This document shows positions 7,669 through 14,593 of a stretch of DNA of 17,196 nt, piece by piece; the first letter of the stretch is position 1, and every line of letters begins with the position of its first letter. Below the pieces are notes generated by a model. It was given only the letters and a program-made list of their open reading frames with translations. It had not been told where the DNA came from and made no database searches. The stretch comes from Bacillota bacterium. Lineage in GTDB: Bacteria; Bacillota; Bacilli; Paenibacillales; NBRC-103111. The stretch covers positions 1-17,196 of the forward strand of contig JAEWMH010000211.1 of the NCBI GenBank assembly GCA_023393235.1, in the 5' to 3' direction. The position numbers and the translations under genes are program-made.

Positions 7669-8663
7669 TCTGCTCCCTTCCTGCTGGCGATCTCTGCTGA
7701 AATGGCGCCTACCAGGTTATGTTCCAGAGCCAGCCGCGTCTGGCGGACCCCGTTCTTCACAGCCAACGCATCGGAGGAACCGTGGCTTTTCATCACCAGC
7801 CCTTTAAGTCCCAACAGCGGCGCGCCGCCATGTTCCTTGTAATCCAGTTTTTTCTTGAAGCTGCTTAACCCCGGCTTCAGCACCGCGGCAGCCAGCTTGC
7901 TCAGGAAGGACTTGGTGAACTCCTCCTTCAGCACGGAGAAAATCGCACCTGCCGTCCCTTCCAGCGACTTCAGCAGGATATTGCCCACAAAGCCGTCGCA
8001 TACCAGCACGTCGCATTCCGCCCGGAGCACATCCCGGGCTTCTACATTGCCCACAAAATGGATGGGCGCATTCTCCAGAAGGGGATAAGCCGCTTTGGTC
8101 AGCTCATTCCCCTTGGCCGCTTCAGTGCCCACATTCAGAAGACCGACCCGCGGCTTGGCCACACCATGAACCGCCTGCCGGTACATACTGCCCATAATGG
8201 CATACTGCAGCAGGTTTTCGGGGGTGGCGTCCATATTGGCGCCCAGATCCAGGGCAAGCACACCCTTGCCGTCCAGGGTAGGAATCATCGGTGCCAAGGC
8301 GGGGCGCTCAATGCCTTCCATACGGCCAACAACCAGCAGGCCCGTGGCCATAAGCGCTCCGGTATTGCCCGCCGAAATCATGGCGTCCGCTTCATTTTCC
8401 TTTACCAGCCGGCCGGCCACTACCATGGAGGAGTCCTTTTTGCGGCGCACGGCCTTCACCGGCTCATCCTCCGCCTCCACCACCTCAGAAGCGTGCCGGA
8501 TGCTCAGGTTGGAAGGCATCTCCGGCAGCAGGGAACGGATGGTATCCTCCGGACCCACCAGAATAATCGACGTATCCGGCCATTCCTTAGCCGCTGCAAG
8601 AGCACCCTCCACCACTGCCTTGGGAGCATGGTCCCCGCCCATGGCATCAATTGCGATCCGCAT
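7665..8663 (-). CDS. plsX: Phosphate acyltransferase (acyl-ACP:phosphate)
   Basis: PlsX converts acyl-ACP to acyl-phosphate, the donor that PlsY uses to acylate glycerol-3-phosphate. It therefore links fatty-acid synthesis to phospholipid synthesis at the inner face of the membrane. The 332-residue protein begins MRIAIDAMGGDHAP, the family's hallmark, and has SAGNTGALMATG and LLNVGTEAAKGN further on. An ATG 13 codons upstream is in frame, but the ATG at 8663 is chosen because GGGGG lies 8 bases before it and the N-terminus matches the family. The gene start overlaps the end of fapR by 17 bases, and its stop overlaps fabH, so fapR, plsX and fabH are tightly coupled. Confidence 0.97.
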   Translation of the reverse strand: MRIAIDAMGGDHAPKAVVEGALAAAKEWPDTSIILVGPEDTIRSLLPEMPSNLSIRHASEVVEAEDEPVKAVRRKKDSSMVVAGRLVKENEADAMISAGNTGALMATGLLVVGRMEGIERPALAPMIPTLDGKGVLALDLGANMDATPENLLQYAIMGSMYRQAVHGVAKPRVGLLNVGTEAAKGNELTKAAYPLLENAPIHFVGNVEARDVLRAECDVLVCDGFVGNILLKSLEGTAGAIFSVLKEEFTKSFLSKLAAAVLKPGLSSFKKKLDYKEHGGAPLLGLKGLVMKSHGSSDALAVKNGVRQTRLALEHNLVGAISAEIASRKGAE

Positions 8664-9276
8664 CCCGTAATCCCCCTTCATCCGTGTCCCCTGGTATAGC
8701 AATCGGCATGGCTTCCTCCGACTGACGTTCTTTATAAGAATGATAAATCAGAAACCGGCCTTCAAACACCAGATCGTCCTGCACGTAGCTTTTGACCTCT
8801 ACCCGCGCCTTTCCCTTGGACAGGGAGAGCACGTACGCTTTGGCGATAACCCGTTCACCCAGCTTCACAGTCCGGATAAACCGGATGTCCGCCGATGCGG
8901 TTAAGGCCACCTCGTCGTTAATAACCGCAACCGCCAGAGAGTTGGCCTGGGAAAAAATATGATGCCCACGGGCGATCTGATTGCGTAAAAACACATGCTC
9001 CTCGCGGATTTCGAACATGGAAATGCCGCTTTTGTCCAACTGCAGATCAATCACTTCACCAATGACCTCATCGGGCCCGATAGAGCGCACCTGGTCATAG
9101 GATTGCTCGGCCATAGCCTTGATCCGCTCCCGCAGCTCCGGAATCCCCAGCTCCAGCCGGTCCAGCCGGATGGTCTGGATGCTGACATGAAAGGCCTTCA
9201 TCAGCTCCTCATCCGTCACAAACGGGTTTTCCTTTATCAATATCGCCAGCCTTTCCTGGCGCTCTCGCTTGGGCAT
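8647..9276 (-). CDS. fapR: FapR, malonyl-CoA-responsive repressor of fatty-acid and phospholipid synthesis
   Basis: FapR represses lipid-synthesis genes and is released from DNA by malonyl-CoA. The N-terminal DeoR-like helix-turn-helix is at about residues 5-45 (ITDEEL-like FVTDEELMKAF, then VSIQTIRLDRLELGIPELRERI). The hot-dog-fold effector domain covers about 75-185, with RNQIARGHHIFSQANSLA and NDEVALTASADIRF, both highly conserved in FapR. At 209 residues it is about 20 longer than the B. subtilis protein from memory, the extra being an acidic C-terminal tail that overlaps plsX. The start at 9276 matches the family, but no good Shine-Dalgarno stands at the usual distance; the nearest purine-rich AAGG is about 20 bases away. 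A FapR operator precedes the gene, which implies autoregulation. Confidence 0.96.
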   Translation of the reverse strand: MPKRERQERLAILIKENPFVTDEELMKAFHVSIQTIRLDRLELGIPELRERIKAMAEQSYDQVRSIGPDEVIGEVIDLQLDKSGISMFEIREEHVFLRNQIARGHHIFSQANSLAVAVINDEVALTASADIRFIRTVKLGERVIAKAYVLSLSKGKARVEVKSYVQDDLVFEGRFLIYHSYKERQSEEAMPIAIPGDTDEGGLRDADRN

Positions 9277-9330
9277 CCGTACGATGGCGCAACACCGCCT
9301 TCTTTAACTTTCCAATCCGCAACAGGTCTA

Positions 9331-9360
9331 ATATTACATCTTTTTGGTACCGCTCGTCGA
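9331..9360 (-). promoter_or_regulatory. Secondary candidate sigma-A promoter of fapR, downstream of the operator
   Basis: On the reverse strand TCGACG (9355-9360) and TAATAT (9331-9336) are separated by 18 bases. The -35 matches consensus at 4 of 6 positions. It would give a short leader for fapR without the FapR box. Moderate to weak candidate. Confidence 0.3.
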
Positions 9361-9402
9361 GTATTATCCACGGCACTGTGCGCCGGAGTTTTGCTATGTA
9401 GT

Positions 9403-9421
9403 TTTAATACCTGGTGCTAAA
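9403..9421 (-). promoter_or_regulatory. FapR operator upstream of fapR
   Basis: The reverse strand reads TTTAGCACCAGGTATTAAA, an imperfect palindrome centred on 9412 (7 of 9 arm positions symmetric). It closely resembles the known FapR box core, TTAGTACC followed by its inverted copy. It lies just downstream of a TATACT -10 element, so bound FapR would overlap the transcription start. This supports autoregulated control of the whole fap-fab series by malonyl-CoA level. Confidence 0.8.
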
Positions 9422-9425
9422 TTGT

Positions 9426-9431
9426 AGTATA
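9426..9431 (-). promoter_or_regulatory. Probable -10 element (TATACT) of the fapR operon promoter
   Basis: TATACT on the reverse strand matches the sigma-A -10 at 5 of 6 positions and ends 4 bases before the FapR operator. The -35 region falls in the T-rich tail of the preceding terminator and matches poorly (TTTTCT). An overlapping TACAAT is an alternative -10. Its position relative to the operator is the main support. Confidence 0.5.
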
Positions 9432-9444
9432 ACGAATTATCCGC

Positions 9445-9473
9445 AAAAAGAAAAGCCCCCCTTAAGGGAGGCT
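9445..9473 (-). terminator. Intrinsic terminator of the sigma/anti-sigma operon
   Basis: On the reverse strand an 8-bp stem, AGCCTCCC then loop TTAA then GGGGGGCT (9454-9473, one G-U pair), is followed by TTTTCTTTTT (9444-9453). It stands about 43 bases after the stop codon of the DUF4367 protein gene and separates that operon from fapR. Confidence 0.85.
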
Positions 9474-9516
9474 CCGGAATTGCAGAGACGTGGATGGAAT
9501 ACGTCATCGGAAGACG

Positions 9517-10488
9517 TTATTGGGCAGAAAGCGGCTCTACCGATTCGGCCATTCGGATCAGTTGGCTGTTATCCAGCTTCACGCCGGATTTTCCGGTCAT
9601 AATGCTGTACAGGACGCCGTCCTTCTCCCAGTCAATGGTCTTGCCTCCTACGATCACAGCATCGGCTCCGCTTACCCTCACCTGTTCCACTTTATGCTCG
9701 GTGGACATGGCATAGGCGGTTTCTTCATCCGCATGCCGTTCCTGGATATGGATGGTTTTGCCCGTAGCCGGGTTCAGATAATACACGTCCAGGTACTTAT
9801 CCCCCTTTTTGTACACCTCGGCCCGGTCAAATACAAAGCCCTCCGGCACATAAGTGGGCAGCCCCGCTTTAAAGGCGGTATATTCCGGAATGTCCGCTGC
9901 ATCCGCAATCCGGATGACTTCTGAAGCCGTTTGTTCTTCCATTTGCTTCCGGGTAATGATCTCCCCGTTGGCGACACCTGCTATTTCCTCACCATCCGCG
10001 GTATAAAAGGGTTTTTCGTGCCCTACCCAATCCTCTACCGGCTTGCCGTCCTTGGTGAAGATTTTGCCCTTCAGCTCAACGGGAAAAGGCCTTGACTCCG
10101 GCGGGGTTTCCTCCATCTGGGAGACGGTGATGTGTCCCAGCGAAATGGTACGGACCACGGACCGCATCCAATCTCCGGCGAAGGAGGTGGGTGCAAGCAG
10201 CAGCACGGCCAGCAGGCAGGAAGCGGCGGCTATTGCACCGGTTCTGGCCAGCCTCCGCCGGGGAGTCCGCCGGGGGCTCGTACCGCCGGGTTGAGCAGCC
10301 CTGAGGACCCGTTGCCGCACGGCATCCTTATGTTTTCCGCTGGTACGGACGGCACCGGATAATGCTACACCCAGTTCCAGCATACCGGTATATTCCTTGG
10401 TCAAATCCGCTGATTGGGGGACACTCCCCTTTTCCAGACAGGCATCCAGCTCTTTCACAAAGTTGCGTATCATTCTTTTTTCACTCAT
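9517..10488 (-). CDS. Membrane-anchored DUF4367 protein, probable anti-sigma factor
   Basis: The 323-residue protein is likely the regulator of the sigma factor encoded just before it. Residues 1-80 are predicted cytoplasmic and end in an arginine-rich stretch. One membrane segment spans about 82-104 (TGAIAAASCLLAVLLLAPTS), placing the long C-terminal part outside the membrane. The last third (about 205-320, with LPTYVPEGF, VGGKTIDWEKDGVLYSI and LIRMAESV) resembles the DUF4367 domain found in Bacillota extracytoplasmic and anti-sigma proteins. No zinc-binding HxxxCxxC anti-sigma motif is visible. The start overlaps the sigma gene by 8 bases (10481-10488), with GGAAGGG about 6 bases upstream, so the two are translationally coupled. 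The anti-sigma role is inferred from context and topology; the signal sensed is unknown. Confidence 0.75.
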   Translation of the reverse strand: MSEKRMIRNFVKELDACLEKGSVPQSADLTKEYTGMLELGVALSGAVRTSGKHKDAVRQRVLRAAQPGGTSPRRTPRRRLARTGAIAAASCLLAVLLLAPTSFAGDWMRSVVRTISLGHITVSQMEETPPESRPFPVELKGKIFTKDGKPVEDWVGHEKPFYTADGEEIAGVANGEIITRKQMEEQTASEVIRIADAADIPEYTAFKAGLPTYVPEGFVFDRAEVYKKGDKYLDVYYLNPATGKTIHIQERHADEETAYAMSTEHKVEQVRVSGADAVIVGGKTIDWEKDGVLYSIMTGKSGVKLDNSQLIRMAESVEPLSAQ

Positions 10489-11074
10489 GGCAGCCCTTCC
10501 TCTCCAGTTCCGCTCTCAGTTTTTTCATGGACCGGTACAGCGTTACACCCACATTGCTTTCGCTCATTCCAGCAAGCTTGGCAATCTCTCCGTTCTTGAG
10601 CTCCGCTCCGAACTTCAGCGCCAGAATGCTGCGTTCCTTCGGCTTGAGCACAGACAAGGCCTGGAGCAGGCTGTCCTTGGCCTCTCCGGCAAGAGCCATA
10701 GCCTCGGGGGTTTTGCCGGCGGATGCCGCGTTTTTTATCGCCTCCAGCGAAAAAAACCTCCGCCTCCGTTGTTGGCGGCCGTAATCATTGACGGCGTTCT
10801 TGGCAATCGCAAACAGCCACACCTCAAACGGCGCCTTATCCTCCCGGAAGGAAGCGAACCGGCCCATCACACGTTCGAACACCTGGCTTGTCAGATCCTC
10901 GGCCGTGTACTCGCACATTACCCGGTAGCGGATGTAGCGGAACACACGCTCATAATACAGCTCGAAGACCGCTCCGAAGGAGGCTTGCGGCGAACCTGCG
11001 GCATTTGCCCTTTCCTCTGCTGCGTCGCATATCTCCTCCGCAAGCGCCAGAGGTATGGTTTGCGGCTGTGTCAT
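10481..11074 (-). CDS. ECF-type RNA polymerase sigma factor
   Basis: The 197-residue protein directs RNA polymerase to a specific promoter set. Region 2 lies at about residues 33-105 (FELYYERVFRYIRYRV, then TAEDLTSQVFERVM, then FEVWLFAIAKNAVNDYGR). Region 4 lies at about 133-190 (LSVLKPKERSILALKF, and the helix-turn-helix NGEIAKLAGMSESNVGVTLYR). Region 3 is absent, as in ECF factors. A longer reading frame reaches back to 11257, but the ATG at 11074 is preferred because GAAGGG stands about 7 bases upstream and the added residues show no sigma homology. It is co-transcribed with the overlapping DUF4367 gene, and its leader contains an ECF-like promoter. The exact ECF group cannot be named from sequence alone. 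Confidence 0.9.
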   Translation of the reverse strand: MTQPQTIPLALAEEICDAAEERANAAGSPQASFGAVFELYYERVFRYIRYRVMCEYTAEDLTSQVFERVMGRFASFREDKAPFEVWLFAIAKNAVNDYGRQQRRRRFFSLEAIKNAASAGKTPEAMALAGEAKDSLLQALSVLKPKERSILALKFGAELKNGEIAKLAGMSESNVGVTLYRSMKKLRAELERKGCHE

Positions 11075-11144
11075 CCTTGTCCCTTCTTTCTGCTTGCGTT
11101 TCATCCTTGCGCTGTATGTGCTTGAACCTCCGCGGCTTTGATGG

Positions 11145-11175
11145 CAGGGCGCCCTGTGCCACAGCCGGCGGCTGT
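11145..11175 (-). repeat. Two adjacent palindromes in the sigma-factor leader
   Basis: A perfect 12-bp palindrome, CAGGGCGCCCTG (11145-11156), lies beside a 6-bp hairpin, ACAGCC/GGCTGT with a 3-base loop (11161-11175). Both fall between the candidate promoter and the start codon. They could be an operator or leader structure; no known family is recognised. Confidence 0.3.
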
Positions 11176-11194
11176 CCTTTCCCATACACCAGTT

Positions 11195-11222
11195 AATACG
11201 CCGGGGGTCCCATTCCATTACA
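11195..11222 (-). promoter_or_regulatory. Candidate ECF promoter of the sigma/anti-sigma operon
   Basis: On the reverse strand TGTAAT (11217-11222) is followed after 16 bases by CGTATT (11195-11200). This spacing and composition resemble ECF promoters such as SigW (TGAAAC, 16 bases, CGTA) and SigX (TGTAAC, about 17 bases, CGAC). It lies just after the rpmF terminator and about 120 bases before the sigma start, so autoregulation is plausible. Confidence 0.45.
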
Positions 11223-11242
11223 TAATGAGGGTAAAAAACAGC

Positions 11243-11275
11243 AAAAAAGCGCTCCACCCGTTAAGGGGGAGCGCT
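11243..11275 (-). terminator. Intrinsic terminator of the ylbN-rpmF operon
   Basis: AGCGCTCC and GGAGCGCT (arms 11268-11275 and 11248-11255) form an 8-bp stem with additional CCC/GGG pairing inside, followed on the reverse strand by six T residues and, further on, another T run. It stands about 20 bases after the rpmF stop and isolates rpmF from the sigma-factor operon. Confidence 0.9.
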
Positions 11276-11295
11276 TCATGCGCTAGGAAGCGAGA

Positions 11296-11469
11296 TTATT
11301 GCTTAATAATCTCTCTCTTCTTGTAAGTTCCGCAAACTTTGCACACCCGGTGCGAAAGTTTCAATTCGCCGCATTGGTCGCATTTAACCATGCCGGGGAC
11401 TTCCAATTTGAAGTGAGTACGGCGCTTGTCGCGACGAGTCTTGGAAATTTTTCTAAAAGGGACTGCCAT
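11296..11469 (-). CDS. rpmF: Large-subunit ribosomal protein bL32
   Basis: bL32 is a small structural protein of the 50S ribosomal subunit. The 57-residue product begins MAVPFRKISKTRRDKRRTHF and has the C+ type zinc ribbon with C30, C33 (CDQC) and C43, C46 (CKVC), so it is the zinc-containing form. A very strong AAGGAGGTG Shine-Dalgarno lies just before the ATG at 11469. The gene is downstream of ylbN in the same operon, 47 bases away, and is followed by an intrinsic terminator. Length and order match B. subtilis. Confidence 0.98.
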   Translation of the reverse strand: MAVPFRKISKTRRDKRRTHFKLEVPGMVKCDQCGELKLSHRVCKVCGTYKKREIIKQ

Positions 11470-11516
11470 GTTCCCACCTCCTTCAACAAATTGCCATTCA
11501 TAACCGCCTGAAGCAG

Positions 11517-12023
11517 TTATTGCTTAAAAAAATCAGCCAGTCCCGCCAGCCGCGGATCAACGTTGTCATTGCTGCAGCCGCAGGGCTTGTCGTTAAGGTT
11601 GAGCCCACATTGGGGGCACAGACCCTTGCAGTCGGAACTGCAGACAGGAGCCAGTGGCAATGACAGCCACACCGCTTCTTCCACATAGGGATCCAGCGTA
11701 ATGTGATCGTCCGTCACCAGATGCACTTCGTCCTGATCTTCCTGGGGGACAGCGTCAGGCCGGGATGCGAACCGTTCCCGGAAGGGAACTGTAAGGGTCT
11801 CATCCACAGGGGTCAAACAGCGGGAGCATAGAGAGTGAACCTTGAAGCGGAGTGTCCCTTCCACCTCAGCCAATCCCCCTTGGGAATGGGCGCTAAGTTC
11901 GGCTTCCAGCTTGCCCACAATCTGAATGTCCTCGCGCCCGGTAAAAACGCCGGAGAGATCGAAGACGCCCTTGAGCGCAACAGAAGCATTTTTTTGAGCT
12001 AATTCCCGGATGCTTATCATCAT
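11517..12023 (-). CDS. ylbN: DUF177 (YceD/YlbN) family protein
   Basis: This 168-residue protein belongs to the DUF177 family, which is almost always encoded beside rpmF and in other bacteria has been linked to 23S rRNA accumulation; the molecular role is not settled. Cysteine pairs suggest metal binding: C66-x2-C69 (SLCSRCL), then C128, C132, C136, C139, C148 and C150 near the C-terminus (DCKGLCPQCG and PCGC). The family start is taken as ATG 12023 (an ATG also follows at 12020), with GGGGTG 6 bases upstream. The in-frame extension to 12092 would run back through the promoter, so it is rejected. The gene is followed by rpmF after 47 bases. Confidence 0.9.
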   Translation of the reverse strand: MMISIRELAQKNASVALKGVFDLSGVFTGREDIQIVGKLEAELSAHSQGGLAEVEGTLRFKVHSLCSRCLTPVDETLTVPFRERFASRPDAVPQEDQDEVHLVTDDHITLDPYVEEAVWLSLPLAPVCSSDCKGLCPQCGLNLNDKPCGCSNDNVDPRLAGLADFFKQ

Positions 12024-12050
12024 TGTTATCACCCCAAACAAACAAAATTT

Positions 12051-12080
12051 ATTATATCGATTTTCAGTAGGTTTTGTCAA
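12051..12080 (-). promoter_or_regulatory. Consensus sigma-A promoter of ylbN-rpmF
   Basis: The reverse strand reads TTGACA (12075-12080), 18 bases, then TATAAT (12051-12056): both hexamers match consensus exactly. The predicted start lies about 20 bases before the ylbN Shine-Dalgarno. A strong constitutive promoter suits a ribosomal protein operon. Confidence 0.9.
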
Positions 12081-12110
12081 CGCCTCATTCAAGATTTGAT
12101 AAGAAAAATG

Positions 12111-12119
12111 TGGTATATT
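12111..12119 (+). promoter_or_regulatory. Candidate extended -10 element for ylbM
   Basis: TGGTATATT fits the TGnTATAAT extended -10 pattern, with 5 of 6 hexamer matches. No good -35 stands at the right distance; a TTGATA at 12096-12101 is too close at 12 bases. It lies about 55 bases before the ylbM ATG. Confidence 0.35.
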
Positions 12120-12174
12120 CTTAAAGTATGGCTAAAAGAACGGGATAAAATGCAGTGTTAGTTGGAGGACCGTC

Positions 12175-13443
12175 ATGAAAACAGTCGGTATTATTGTTGA
12201 ATATAACCCGCTGCATAATGGGCATGTGCATCATTTTGAGGCGTCTAAACAGGCCGCCGGGGCGGAAACCTGCATTGCCGTGATGAGCGGGCATTTTTTG
12301 CAGCGGGGCGAACCCGCCGTCGTCAACAAATGGGCCCGCGCCGAAATGGCCCTCCACATGGGCGCCGACGTGGTCATCGAGCTGCCGGTGGCCTATGCCT
12401 GCCAGCCTGCAGAATGGTTCGCCTACGGCGCAGTCAGGCTCCTGGACGCCACTGGCGTGGTGGACGCGCTGTGCTTCGGCAGTGAAGAGGGGGCGCTGGA
12501 GCCGCTCTCCCGTCTGGCCGGATTGCTGCACCGGGAGGACGGCGCCTTCCGCAGCCTGCTGCAGGAGGAGCTGAAGCAAGGCTCCAGCTACCCGGCTGCT
12601 TATGCCGCAGCTGTAAGCCAGTTCGGCTTAAACAATGGGGCTGACAGACCCCTGCCTCCCTTGGACCAGCCCAATACCATTCTGGGCCTGCATTATATGC
12701 TGGCGCTGCAGCGTCTGCAAAGCGCCATTGTGCCGCTGACGGTTGCCCGGCGGGAAGCGGGCTTCCATCAAACTGACATTACAGGAGCGTCCATTGCCAG
12801 TGCCACTGCCCTGCGCAAGCTTCTGTTCCGCTCGGGCTGGCAGACACCGGATAAAGAAGCCTTAATGACAGTTGCTCCTTACGTCCCGCCTTATACGCTG
12901 GACATCCTCTTGCGGGAGTATGATGCAGGACGGGGGCCCATGTGCTGGGAGCATTACGCGCGGCCCCTCTTCACCCAGCTGTTGTCCCGGCCAGAGGAGG
13001 AGCTTCGGCTGCTCCATGAGGTTACTGAAGGATTAGAGCACCGGATCAAACACAGCTTGACCCAACTGCCGGCAGATGCCGCCTCCCCAGTTGAATCGCT
13101 ATTGGATTTGCTCAAAACCAAACGTTATACCCGCACCAAGCTTCAGCGGATGCTCCTGCGGATTCTGCTGGGACACCCCAGCTTCAGCCGGGAGAGCCTG
13201 CAGGCCGGTCCTGCCTGCATCCGGGTGCTGGGCTTCAGCTCCAAGGGAAGAGCGCTGTTGAAGCGGATGCGCACAGCTGCCTCCTTACCCGTTATTACCC
13301 GCGCCGCCGCCGCGGAGGATCCCGCATGGCTCGGAATGGATATCCGGGCAAGCGCCGTCTATAGCCTGGGCTACCGGGAGCTGGATACATCCCAGTGGCA
13401 GCGGGATTTCACACAGCCTCCGCTGCAGCTGGACCGGGAGTAG
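12175..13443 (+). CDS. tmcAL: tRNA(Met) cytidine acetate ligase
   Basis: TmcAL (YlbM in B. subtilis) activates acetate with ATP and acetylates cytidine 34 of elongator tRNA-Met, giving ac4C at the wobble position. The 422-residue protein has the N-terminal nucleotidyltransferase-like fold with GIIVEYNPLHNGHVHHF; the HNGH motif is at residues 14-17. MSGHFLQRGEPAVVNKWARA follows (about 37-56) and is characteristic of the family, as is SATALRKLL further on. GGAGG lies 6 bases before the ATG. The gene is divergent from ylbN, so about 150 bases between them hold both promoters, and it converges on sepM. Length is close to the family's usual 400-415 residues. Confidence 0.95.
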   Translation: MKTVGIIVEYNPLHNGHVHHFEASKQAAGAETCIAVMSGHFLQRGEPAVVNKWARAEMALHMGADVVIELPVAYACQPAEWFAYGAVRLLDATGVVDALCFGSEEGALEPLSRLAGLLHREDGAFRSLLQEELKQGSSYPAAYAAAVSQFGLNNGADRPLPPLDQPNTILGLHYMLALQRLQSAIVPLTVARREAGFHQTDITGASIASATALRKLLFRSGWQTPDKEALMTVAPYVPPYTLDILLREYDAGRGPMCWEHYARPLFTQLLSRPEEELRLLHEVTEGLEHRIKHSLTQLPADAASPVESLLDLLKTKRYTRTKLQRMLLRILLGHPSFSRESLQAGPACIRVLGFSSKGRALLKRMRTAASLPVITRAAAAEDPAWLGMDIRASAVYSLGYRELDTSQWQRDFTQPPLQLDRE

Positions 13444-13446
13444 CGG

Positions 13447-13493
13447 CTGTCTTCATGCTCCGAACGGAGCCGTAAGACCGGTTTGAAAGACAG
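13447..13493. terminator. Possible bidirectional stem-loop between convergent tmcAL and sepM
   Basis: CTGTCTT (13447-13453) pairs with AAGACAG (13487-13493), and a GCTCC/GGAGC hairpin with a 4-base loop (13457-13470) is nested inside. No T-run is seen on either strand. The position between two convergent gene ends suggests termination, but this is inferred. Confidence 0.35.
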
Positions 13494-13519
13494 TCCCTTG
13501 AGCATATTCGATGAAACCT

Positions 13520-14593
13520 CTACCCCGCTGCTTTGGGCGGCAGACTCTCCAGGTAGGCAATAGCCTCCTGGAGGGTGCCTACCTCCACCACCTTCATGGA
13601 CGTATGCAGCTTGCCGGCCTGTTTCCTGGCTTCACCGGCGGCCTGTTCGTCTCTGGGCACAAACAGGATATCCGCTCCTGCCTTGTGGGCAGCGGAGACC
13701 TTGTGGCGGGCGCCGCCAATGGCTCCCACCACACCCTCTGGATCGATGGTGCCTGTCCCGGCTATGGTATACCCGCGGGACAGATCATCGGGCAGCAGCA
13801 ATCCGTAAGTTTCCAGGGCGAACATAAAGCCTGCCGAAGGCCCCCCGATATCCCCTGCCTCAACGGTTACCGCTTCAGTCTGCCTGGAGGCCTGAACGGC
13901 CTTGCGGTCAGCTGTAACAATACCGATTCCAAGCTTGCCTCTTCCCTCCGCCTCTAACGGCAAAGCCCGCAGAGTAAAGGAAGCCTCCATGGCCACGCCT
14001 CCCCGCTTATAGGTCAGGCGAACCGCATCCCCTTCTTTTTTGCCGGAGAGAATGGAATCGAGCTTGCGTCCCGCATCCACAGGAATACCGTCCGCCCTCA
14101 AAATCACATCCCCCGGCTCCAAAACTCCCTCTGCCGGCAAACCTGCCGCCGTACTCAGCACCACAATCCCCTTGCTGGCGATGGTGTAGGCAATTCCCGC
14201 AGCCCGGTAAGCCGCTTGTACAGCATTGGACTGGGAGGTCAGCATCACCTGGTGCTGGCGCTCCCCATACTCCTCCTCCGATTCCCCCGGCTGGCGAACG
14301 GAGGTTTGCCGGTGCACCTCATATCCCTTGAAGCGGGCTTCCACCATTTTGGCCAACGTGGCATTGCTTACACCAACGGTGGTCAAAAGAAACCTGCCGG
14401 TTTCCGGGTAGCCGCCCCCCTGGACATGAACCATTCCCTGCAGGTCATCCGCCGTGCCCGGCTGGAAGATGTAGTAGGGCAAAGGAACAAATAATGTAAC
14501 ATAGCAAAATACCAACGCCAGAAATCCGGAAATAACGGCGCGAGCTGCTGACAGCGTCCGCCCGTTGTCCATCGTTTTCACGGCCGATCCCAT
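13520..14593 (-). CDS. ylbL: SepM/YlbL family Lon-like PDZ serine protease
   Basis: The 357-residue protein is a membrane-anchored, extracellular-facing protease. A hydrophobic segment at about residues 17-42 (AVISGFLALVFCYVTLFVPL) is a membrane anchor. A PDZ domain covers about 140-210 (VLEPGDVILRADGIPV). A C-terminal Lon-type domain carries the catalytic dyad S253 (DIGGPSAGFMFALE) and K298 (IGGARHKVSAAHKAGAD); the S-K spacing of 45 fits Lon-like proteases. Streptococcal SepM trims a competence peptide, and B. subtilis YlbL has been linked to clearing the SOS division inhibitor YneA. The start at 14593 is uncertain: GGGGGAAGGA abuts the ATG, and a GTG at 14581 is possible. It is divergent from ylbJ. 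Confidence 0.92.
   Translation of the reverse strand: MGSAVKTMDNGRTLSAARAVISGFLALVFCYVTLFVPLPYYIFQPGTADDLQGMVHVQGGGYPETGRFLLTTVGVSNATLAKMVEARFKGYEVHRQTSVRQPGESEEEYGERQHQVMLTSQSNAVQAAYRAAGIAYTIASKGIVVLSTAAGLPAEGVLEPGDVILRADGIPVDAGRKLDSILSGKKEGDAVRLTYKRGGVAMEASFTLRALPLEAEGRGKLGIGIVTADRKAVQASRQTEAVTVEAGDIGGPSAGFMFALETYGLLLPDDLSRGYTIAGTGTIDPEGVVGAIGGARHKVSAAHKAGADILFVPRDEQAAGEARKQAGKLHTSMKVVEVGTLQEAIAYLESLPPKAAG

Noticed and set aside
6820..7842. A 340-codon plus-strand frame opposite fabH and plsX
   Set aside because: Crosses two well-supported minus-strand genes and shows no recognisable motif; a shadow of GC-rich coding.
9323..9331. TTAGACCTG on the reverse strand as a second FapR half-site
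   Set aside because: No matching inverted half follows (the next bases read TTGCGGATTG); the full palindrome at 9403-9421 is far better.
11075..11257. N-terminal extension of the sigma factor to 258 residues
   Set aside because: It would cover the candidate promoter and palindromes and begin next to the rpmF terminator; the ATG at 11074 has a good ribosome-binding site and gives a normal ECF length.
12024..12092. N-terminal extension of the DUF177 protein
   Set aside because: It would run through an exact TTGACA/TATAAT promoter; the ATG at 12023 has GGGGTG upstream and begins at the family's usual point.
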